From the NCBI RefSeq assembly GCF_027580225.2, contig NC_073361.2:19539001-19603000 (forward strand): DNA of 64,000 bases, given 5' to 3'. A program made the translations under genes and the position numbers. Positions within the stretch are counted from its first letter, which is position 1, and each line of letters starts with the position of its first letter. Origin of the DNA: Misgurnus anguillicaudatus (taxonomy: Eukaryota; Chordata; Actinopteri; Cypriniformes; Cobitidae). The notes below the pieces were generated by a model. That model worked only from the letters and a program-made list of their open reading frames with translations, was not told where the DNA came from and did no database searches. This document shows, piece by piece, positions 56,188 through 64,000 of this stretch.

Positions 56188-58322
56188 TTGAAGGGACAAA
56201 CTACTGTCAAAAGACTTGAATGAAATGAACAGCTTTAAACTGTTAAGCATGAAAATATATATAATATAAAAGAACTGCATGGTTTTTGTCTTTAGTTGCA
56301 TTGACGCAGAAAATATATACATCAAAAAAGGCAGAAGTAAGAAACACTTTGCAAAGCATCAGAGATCAAAACATACTAATAAATACCATAACTTCCATTG
56401 TGATGAGGTGATGCATCTTTACAATGGAATAAACTGGACTTGAACGAATGAAACCACATCCACTCGGCCATGGAAATGAATCGATTTCAAGATCAGCACA
56501 TGAAGGCGAAAAAAGCAAATACATTTCTGATTGTGCATTTTTGCTTTCTAAACATATATGGAGACGAATGTATAAACAGATCTCGCATGCAAATTCTCCT
56601 AGGCTGATCCAACAGCTGAATTCTGGTCTGGATGGTCGGATATGTACATCGATTCAGAAACGTAAACCTTTAAACATCTTCATTTTGAAGTGGGAATTTT
56701 CTTTGCATAATTTTAGGTCTTGCATAATATATGCAGCTTAACGTTTTTGAAACCACTAATTTATACCCACAAAGTCATGTCTGCCCAACCATTCGGAGTC
56801 ATTTCACTTGGTTAATTCATTTAGGTAGTTACAGACATTAGAAAGAACTATGCAAATACCTGCATTATGCCTGCGTAGCTATATTAATATATTACAAACG
56901 TTTCATATTTGAAGAACATTGTGGATTTCATTTCTTAATAAAATAATTTGTCAATAATACAGATTAGAATTCTCTCAAATCTACATAGTTACAAAATGTT
57001 AATTCTCTATATCGTAGGCAATTCTGATTTAATCGATAGGTAGGTTATACAGCATCATCAGCTATAAAACAATCTTGTTCATGGCTCCTTGTGTTAACAG
57101 GCACAAAGAGTAAACCTTTTCTTTCTTTAAACACACACCATATTCTTTTATTGCCCAAACAATGAATAAATTAAGTCCCACTGAAATGCTAACTGTGAAA
57201 TAATTTAACCAAAGTGTTTCTTCATAGTAATAGAATAGATAAATACTTTGCTGTTGATGCCCCTTCCTCCACAGCTACAAATGAAACATTATTACAGGAC
57301 AAAGATGTGCTTCACACACGTTAAAGTATTTAAGGTGAACCCCCCCAAAACAAAAATGTTTGTTTGTTTTTTAAAAGCTGCATTGTTTCTACTTCTCCGG
57401 AGCACAGCGTGGCTCAGATATATTTAAAGAAAAACCAAAAATAAATAACTCGGTAAGAATAAATAAACGCAATGGTCAACAGATATCACAGTTATATTAT
57501 GCTTTCCAAAATGAATACGATTTACAACTGAGATATCCGCGGTGTGTATAATAAATTAGAGAAAAATGCTCGCTTTTTGTGCTGATGATAAACACCAAAC
57601 GCTTGTATGAAAAGCATCTTATAGACAACAGACTGATCACCCATTTGCTGTCTGATCGGTTTCGTTTTCGTTCACAGATAAAGTGCTAACTGAGGAGCCT
57701 CTGGGGGATTCGCGTACCATTAAAAATCCCAAGGAGCCATTTGTAGAACAGGAGATTCCTCTAGCTTTGCGATAAAGTACAGACCACCATACATCTCAAG
57801 TCCAAAAGCAACAGAGACTGAAGCCCTCCAAAGGGGCCAATAAATGCTGTTTGTGTTTTGGTGGAAATTCTCAGAAAACGCCAAATAAGATCCATAACAG
57901 CGATGGTCGAAATGCATTGCTTCCAAAAGCTAGAAAAAGTCCCTGAGATACATAATCAGCATCATTTCAAGACTCCTATCTGTGCCCCTTTTGAATTCAT
58001 ATAAATAACCTCAGCAATAAAAATAATAATAGTAATAATAACAATAATAATAATGGTAAATGATGATAATACCAACAAAGTGGGTGAGAAATTCTTCACC
58101 TTCCGGGCCATATGTACAAAAATTTTCAAAAATCAGTTGGCCAGACTTTTTTCCCAAACTGAAATGTTAGCTGCCACTGGCATGGCAATACAAATAATGA
58201 TAATAATAATAATAATAATAAAGATTGTTATAATAACTTAATGCTTTGCTAACATCTTAAAGGCAGATAATGCAAATATCGATAGCATCAGAGGATGGCG
58301 TTCATTTACAATCGACATCCCT
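56188..58322 (-). other. csrnp1: Probable csrnp1 3' UTR
   Basis: About 2.1 kb of largely non-repetitive, AT-rich sequence follows the stop codon. It contains AU-rich elements and two AAT/ATT microsatellites (58018-58050 and 58194-58222). A long AU-rich 3' UTR is usual for CSRNP1. Confidence 0.55.
57440..57466 (-). promoter_or_regulatory. AU-rich element pair (two UUAUUUAUU nonamers)
   Basis: Minus strand reads TTATTTATT at 57466-57458 and again at 57448-57440. These nonamers promote rapid mRNA decay in immediate-early and cytokine transcripts, which fits the transient induction of csrnp1. Confidence 0.6.
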
Positions 58323-59288
58323 CTAAACTTTGACAGATTCCATCACTGACAGTTTCATAGCGTCCTCAAGCATCTGATTGTCTGTGAAAGTGGCGGGGGG
58401 TTCTGGGACAGAATCGGACAAGCCAATAAGGGACTCCAGGAGACAGGTGCCTGGGTCGGCAGCTTGAGGAAGGCTGGGGTAACTAGGCAACTGGAACTGA
58501 AAGAAGTTGTCCATGTGCTCGTACTCCTTCAGGGAGTTGTACAGCGAGCTTGGTCCCAGACAAGGAAACCCGTCGAAGAACTCCAGGTCTGACTCCGAAG
58601 ACAGGCTTAGGTCCATATAGCTGGCCGAATGATCTCTTATGGAGGGTGATGGGGTGTGAGGAACAGATCCACTGTGGAATAAACCGTTTTCTTGATTAGC
58701 GTTCTCGTCCAAAAATTCGGATATGGCCGTACGACTGTTGTTCACGTTAGAGTCTGTTTGCGACGTGCAGAGTTTGTTGTCGTCCGATGCGCTAAAGATG
58801 CCGTAACCCATAGATGCCGACTCGTTTTTTTGCTGCTGGTTGCTACGTTCGACATCTCTGTCCTGACCCGAACAATCCTCATTGTCTGTGTCGCTAAAGC
58901 TTAGAATGCGCGCAAGTCCGTTTTCATCCACATCCAGCGGCGACTGCTCGCGGACTACTTCCGTGTCCTCGCTTTGACCCGAAGAGCTGGATGAATCGGT
59001 CATGTCGCTGCTACAGCTGTTCTCGTTCGCAGCTACCAGCTCGGAGCTGAAGTGAAAGGAGGGTCTCTCGGGTAAGGTGCTGCCCTCTACTGGACGAACC
59101 GAGGAAGTGCAGTCAGGCTGTTCTTCGGAAGCCTCGGTCGTGTGCTCCTCCAGGCGTTTCTCCAGCTCTAGCTTCATGATGGTGTGGATGTAGTGGGTTT
59201 GAACTCGGCTAGAGTTGAACTCGATGCGGCCCTCCGTATTCCCGCACCCGTCTTTAGTGCATCCACATGGGAAGGATGAGTGGTCCAT
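58323..59288 (-). CDS. csrnp1: csrnp1 coding exon 4 (terminal)
   Basis: Acceptor TTTTACAG. It encodes residues 246-566, from [10 protein letters not shown] to MESVKV, and the TAG stop. It contains the second half of the Cys-rich region and the whole transactivation-type tail. Confidence 0.94.
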   Translation of the reverse strand: MDHSSFPCGCTKDGCGNTEGRIEFNSSRVQTHYIHTIMKLELEKRLEEHTTEASEEQPDCTSSVRPVEGSTLPERPSFHFSSELVAANENSCSSDMTDSSSSSGQSEDTEVVREQSPLDVDENGLARILSFSDTDNEDCSGQDRDVERSNQQQKNESASMGYGIFSASDDNKLCTSQTDSNVNNSRTAISEFLDENANQENGLFHSGSVPHTPSPSIRDHSASYMDLSLSSESDLEFFDGFPCLGPSSLYNSLKEYEHMDNFFQFQLPSYPSLPQAADPGTCLLESLIGLSDSVPEPPATFTDNQMLEDAMKLSVMESVKV

Positions 59289-62125
59289 CTGTAAAACCAA
59301 TAATCGGATTACATTAGTGTTTTCGGTAACCGATACCTGTAAATATTAGCCTTAACCTCAATTGGGATTGGATGTTTCTGTTAAAACCTTACCTGACACT
59401 TGATCCCAGCCAAACTACAGCTACATGTTTCTGGCTCACAGAAGCCCTGGCAGTCGCACCCGCAGTCCTCCCTCGACGTACGCAACTCGTGCAGTTGGCG
59501 CTTCTCTTCCTTATCGATTTTCTTCACACCAGCTGCTTTGAGTATAGCGTGCCTTCTCTTCGAAGGATAGGGGTGCAGGAAGGACCCGTCCTCTAGGTTG
59601 ACGCCACTGAGGTCGATTTCATCCTCGGGGATGTCATCCACAGTCAACTTGTCGGCCTCTTCTGATTCCTGGGTACCGTTTTTAGTAAGCTTCAGGAAAA
59701 AGAAGAATGGTTAGCTTTTTATTGAACGCTGAAAATCTGGAATCTAATTTAAAGTAAATTTCGACTTGATACCTTCAGTTTGAGCGCTTCCAGTTTCTCC
59801 TCCTTCATTCTGTTTTTAAGTTTTTCTTTCCGTTGGTGCCGCTGCTCTACGGCAAATTCAGCTAGCGTGTAGCATCGCTGCGCGCTGTGTCTCTGCAACA
59901 TGCCGAGGGTGCAGCCTCCACGGCTGGGCACGCTGGTGAAGCCCTGGCATCGCGGGAAGAAGTAAACCGTGACCTGGTCGAACTGCACGTTCCCCCGCCG
60001 CGCCCGCTTCACTTTCTTCAGGATGGATGTGGCTGAAAAAGAGGATAAAAGGTGGTTTTTCATTACATGACTCATGTATAGCAAAGCTGGCGGACTTTAA
60101 TCCTCTAAGGGAAAACATTAAGTGGAAAACAGCAGCCAGACATTCCCGCTCACAATAATTTCATAATGGAAAATAAAAGAGAGGAAAACTGCATTCTTTT
60201 CCTAGCATCTCAATGGGAAGTATTTGAGTAGGAAGTGTGCCAGGCCTAATGGGAAAAACAGAGTGGTTGAGTCTCTTGTGTAAACATCAAGATCACACGT
60301 TGTAGCACCAAATCGCCACTAGATGGTAGACCACACATAGCAAATCAGACTAGACATCAGTGTGTTTGATTCGTGGACCATTTAATAGTTTTCTGTATCT
60401 ATTGTAAAGACAACTGCATTCCTCATAGCGCTCGTGTCTGACAAACAATCCAGCCAGGAATTTCCCCTTGGCGCTGAAGTGTGGTCTTGTGTGTGTGAGT
60501 CTATCCTCAAATCGCGACCCAGCGGCTAGATGGTTTTCAAAAGTGGCAAAGAGAGTTGCTTTTCAAAAACAATACCCCACATCTTTATTTAAAACGGCTC
60601 GCTTTTTGCAAATGGCCCCTGGAACATCTAAGAGACACTTTAGTAAACGGTCATAGGTCAGAGTTTCGCTGCCCAAAGGAGGAATTTTCCTACAGTATAC
60701 AGGAAAACCATATGGACAAACCACATGTGGAAGCAAGCAGTTTGTCTATTTTTTTATACTTCAAGTCGAATTGTTAACCTCTGTGTAAGCGGAGCGCAGT
60801 TTCTCCCTCAGGGCCGCCAGCTCACCGATTGTTATCAAAGGGGATGGATCCTACTGTCCCCACAGCTGGCTTACATTAGATGTGCATTTTGGTGGGAATC
60901 CAACCCTGAACATTTTTTCCTATCAGAAGCTTGTGCAAATATGCTTTGCTCATCTAACAGGACTTTTGGAAGAAAGAAACCACAACAACCAGCCCTAAAC
61001 TTTGGAGATCTTCACTAAGTATGAGTCCGCAAGACGTGTCAGGGTACACCTCATATGTTTTAAAAATAAGCTTTTGAGGAATCTTTCCAAGAAAAGACCA
61101 TTCAGACAGTACAACCTGTTGAACATGCCATATTTAATAGGATGTCTACAATCTATTCCTCCACTTTCTCTGTTTCGTAAACATAACCAGACAGGCGTAT
61201 CATTTCACTTCCTCTTCTCTTCCTGTGCACCCTCTTTGTCTTTCTTTCAGCACCTGTGCTGGGTTCATGCCCAGGACTCAGACAAAGCCGCGTTCACACT
61301 CGCTGGCTCATTGCCCTGCCGTCCTGGGAAACTCGCAACTGTCTAACACACCACGCACACGCTGCAAAGTACCTTCAGCCTCCTGAACAGACCGGCTAAA
61401 TGTGCTGTGCATCAAAATATATCTGTATAACTGGTTTCCTCCAGAAATCTGATTGCAAGGCAATAATCGTTTTCCTGTATCTCAATAAGGTCTTATCAGG
61501 TAGGACATTGGGTGGCATTGGACTAAGATAAGTAGTGCAGACCTTATGCATGTTGCAGATAGTATGGACAGCGTGTGTGCTATGAAAAATAAAAGTGGAC
61601 TCAAAAGTCTGGGAACATTTATGAAAATGCGGTTTCTATATTATCAGCATAGCATGTAGCTGTCAGCATGGTCAATATCACAAATTTGCCACATTTTTTA
61701 GGATATCACCATTCTTTTCTTTATTTAAATTTCTATACTATAAAAAAAGATTTGTTGGTTCAACATAAAATAGTAAGTTACCTGGTTGCCTTAAAATGTA
61801 ACTAATATTTTTAAGTTGAATGAACTCAAAAGATACCTGGTTGCCTTAAAATTTTAAGTTGAACCAACTATTTTTACAGTAACTTCCAAGTTTAAATAAG
61901 TTCACAGACTTTTAGACTCCACTGTATTTAATAGTTGTAAAACTCACTGTTAAAGAGTTTTGGAGAGCTGGGGTTGCTGGGTGTTGAATCCAGGGTGTCC
62001 GAGTAGCAGCTCTCCCCATCCGAATCCCACTCGGAATAGGCGGAGGAGGAAAGAGAGGAGGGGGAAGAAGAGTAGCATGGGTCCTCCTCCACCTCCTCAT
62101 ACTTCCTCTTGAGAACCCCGCTCAT
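58323..62125 (-). CDS. csrnp1: csrnp1, cysteine/serine-rich nuclear protein 1 (AXUD1)
   Basis: Four coding exons join to 566 residues (human CSRNP1 is 589). [15 protein letters not shown] opens with a basic patch and a Ser-rich segment. [13 protein letters not shown] (~62-75) is a probable nuclear signal. The conserved family core follows with [20 protein letters not shown]. The Cys-rich block [21 protein letters not shown] (~219-244) continues with [20 protein letters not shown]. The acidic/Ser-rich C-terminus carries [30 protein letters not shown] and a final [10 protein letters not shown]...MESVKV, which match CSRNP1 rather than CSRNP2 or 3. The family binds AGAGTG-type DNA and activates transcription. 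AXUD1 is induced by AXIN1, and zebrafish csrnp1 genes act in progenitor survival and blood formation. It is convergent with slco5a1. Confidence 0.94.
59393..59689 (-). CDS. csrnp1: csrnp1 coding exon 3
   Basis: 99 codons in phase 0 at both ends. Acceptor TTTTTCCTGAAG is a weak match; donor GTAAGG. It encodes [20 protein letters not shown] to CSLAGIKCQ. The flanking introns are only 104 bp and 83 bp. Confidence 0.92.
59773..60032 (-). CDS. csrnp1: csrnp1 coding exon 2
   Basis: Acceptor CTCTTTTTCAG and donor GTATCA (weak). It encodes [14 protein letters not shown] to [10 protein letters not shown], which holds the basic motif and the conserved [18 protein letters not shown]. Confidence 0.93.
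60033..61947 (-). other. csrnp1 coding intron 1 (1.9 kb)
   Basis: Donor GTGAGT. No second gene is visible. It includes the small repeat at 61757-61881. Confidence 0.5.
61757..61881. repeat. Small inverted repeat (GTTGGTTCAAC type)
   Basis: TTTGTTGGTTCAACATAAAA mirrors TTTTAAGTTGAACCAAC. Two copies of ACCTGGTTGCCTTAAAAT lie between. Confidence 0.65.
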
Positions 62126-62143
62126 GGCGCTAGTGTCGATGAT
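61948..62143 (-). CDS. csrnp1: csrnp1 first coding exon (ATG at 62125)
   Basis: The start is in context GCGCCATGAGC and matches the MSG/MTG start of the family. Upstream, a pyrimidine-rich stretch ending TCTTGTGTCTCGCAG at 62144 looks like an acceptor, so 18 bases of 5' UTR precede the ATG here and a non-coding exon lies further upstream. The exon ends one base into a codon. Confidence 0.9.
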
Positions 62144-62677
62144 CTGCGAGACACAAGAGAAGACAAAAAAGCATTACTACAGTGCCATCAACAGATTTTC
62201 AGATCATTTACATGTATACAAAAGGATATCTTGAAAGTTCATTGTAAAGGCTGTGCAATACACACACGTGCATGCGATCCAGCCTTCGGCAAAGCTAATT
62301 TGTTTTGCTATGGAAATCATCGTATCTATATTGCGAGCAGAGCTTAGCGCATCCACATGAGCAGATAATATCTGCAGCGCGCTCTTTGTCCTAATAGCAA
62401 CCAAACATCCATGATGTTTTCAATACAGGCTTATCCCTGCCTCGACAACCAGCTGACCGCTGTATGCCGTCTATTACCAGCAAACAAACAGGAAGCAATC
62501 AATCAGACCTCTCCGGTGCGGTCAACAATTACCAAGCCCTTCACCCACTTCACAATCCAATCAGCTAGACAAGTATATCGATTAAATACATAGCCACCTT
62601 ACCAAACACACAAACTAAATAAAAAAAAAAATACACATGGGCCTCTATTGCACAGCGGCTAAATGTATTAGATAAAT
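62144..62677 (-). other. Upstream of csrnp1 coding exon 1
   Basis: Probably 5' UTR intron. I cannot place the promoter or the first exon. Confidence 0.4.
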
Positions 62678-63417
62678 GGGTGATTCTCGCAAAATTAGAC
62701 TTATGAGATGTCATGAAACATTTTGATAAAAAAAAGTAAATGCAAAGAGTATCAAAATAAGAAGCATAGTTACAAACATCTCTTCATGTACTATTTTGCA
62801 CATTTCAAATGACATCATACAAACCAATTTTGCTGTTTTTTCCACATTTAAAGGGAAATTTTCATTACCGCAACGTGTCCATGACTGGAAATATTTATAA
62901 TAAAAAACTGAAAAGCTTCAGCATACTATAAACATTCACAGTAAAGAAACGTGTGGTATTTGGTGATCATTGGTAAATGTAGAGACAATAATAAGGAATA
63001 ATCTCATCCTCCGCAACATTTTTCAGGAACTAACATTTTCAACAAAAAAAATTGTTGGAAGGTACATAATTGACTGTGACACTCAAGATGGCTACCAGGT
63101 AAGCAGTTCTTATTTTTTCTCTCCAGATAAAAGTTGAAATTTTGTTTGTCATAGTACGTAGACAAATTTTTTTAGTTCTCATTACCGAAACATGAGTTTT
63201 TAAATGCATATATTTAATGTAATATCATGTTGCGGTAATGATATTTTTTATAATGATAATCTAAAAAATGTAAATAATTTAATACGAAATAATGGTTATA
63301 GTAAGTTATAGTAAGATCAGACCTTAATCTTATATGTGCAAAAAATGGCTTTAATGGCTTTTTAAAAAAATCTGATGCTGGACACCTTTTAAGTCTGGAT
63401 TTCGTGAGAATCACCCA
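62678..63417. mobile_element. Terminal-inverted-repeat element, 740 bp
   Basis: GGGTGATTCTCGCAAAATTAG mirrors GGATTTCGTGAGAATCACCC. The internal TTTTCATTACCGCAACGTGTC and CTCATTACCGAAACATG blocks share a motif with GTTGCGGTAATGA. The target duplication is unclear (AAAT on both sides at most). Confidence 0.7.
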
Positions 63418-64000
63418 AATAGTAAACATATTTGTTGTAAACCCAGAATGCATCTCAATGCATTGTCTACCCGGTGCACACCTGCTTTATCTATCAGATC
63501 CAGCACAACCGAGCATCATTCATGCCATCATTTGATACCAGCGGCTGCGGACTGTTGTTTCCTTGTTTTGAGATAAACCCCCATCAGTTTGTTCACCTCA
63601 GGCTGCTCTGTCTCTCACCGCACTTCTATACAGATACTCATGCTGAAACAGGCAGAATGGAAGAAAGGAAGGAAAGGGTTTGATTTAAAGATAAGAAGAG
63701 TTTCACCACTGTATGGGGAAACTGACAAAAACTGAACTTGGTCACTTCTAGAATTAAATCTTGAACTACCAGTGTCAAGCTCTCAAGCATGTTTTTCCAC
63801 CCAGAAGTTAGATGGTAAGTGATAATGAACAGTAAATGTACCAGTACAGTCACTTCTGAAAAGGTGGCAGACGGCTGTAACTGGCACATTACAGAGCTCA
63901 CGATTTTAGACTCGGATGTGTCACCCGAAAGATATTATGAACCTATGACAGCTTAATTTCTTCTGTATAGAGTGTGACTAACATAATGACTCATGAAGTG
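63418..64000. other. Gene-free right edge
   Basis: No exon or repeat recognised. The csrnp1 promoter may lie here or beyond. Confidence 0.4.

Overview
The window is vertebrate nuclear DNA. It has GT-AG introns, two genes with vertebrate-type proteins, tRNA-derived SINEs, and many Tc1, hAT, Harbinger and TTAA-flanked miniature elements. The mix of repeats points to a ray-finned fish, most likely a cyprinid (carp, minnow or zebrafish relative). I identified families by recognition, without database searches.

Two host genes lie tail to tail. slco5a1 (OATP5A1 organic-anion-transporter family) runs on the + strand from 29,854 to 50,504. Eight coding exons are present, covering transmembrane segment ~5 to the stop codon. 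The 5' coding exon is not here, so the intron before the first visible exon must exceed 29.8 kb. csrnp1 (an AXUD1-type immediate-early nuclear protein) runs on the - strand from 62,125 to 58,323 in four coding exons encoding 566 residues. Its 3' UTR carries AU-rich destabilising motifs. A non-coding 5' exon probably lies upstream of 62,143.

Region by region. 1-1,739 (-): 5' part of a non-LTR retrotransposon with an uninterrupted frame running off the left edge; it has an apurinic endonuclease domain and a decayed 2A-like motif. 2,739-10,939: an 8.2 kb hAT-type unit with a perfect 8-bp target duplication. It holds ~1 kb inverted arms, a hAT MITE, a broken Tc1 copy, a GC-rich minisatellite, a Crypton-like fragment and a strong palindrome. 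10,948-29,800: gene-free, with several miniature elements, some nested. 29,854-50,504: slco5a1; its introns hold a Tc1 element with a full-length 331-residue transposase frame, a hAT relic with part of a BED finger, two decayed Tc1 copies and other MITEs. 51,530-52,620: an 83-bp minisatellite full of GACGTC motifs. 54,241-56,118: an AT-rich minisatellite inside a MITE, next to a foldback element built from the same monomer. 56,182-62,143: csrnp1. 62,678-63,417: one more terminal-inverted-repeat element.

No RNA gene, CRISPR array or prokaryote-like operon is present. I found no convincing new molecular system. The most notable items are the open LINE frame, the hAT composite, the intact Tc1 frame beside its broken sister, the CRE-rich minisatellite, and a SINE filling most of a 193-bp coding intron.
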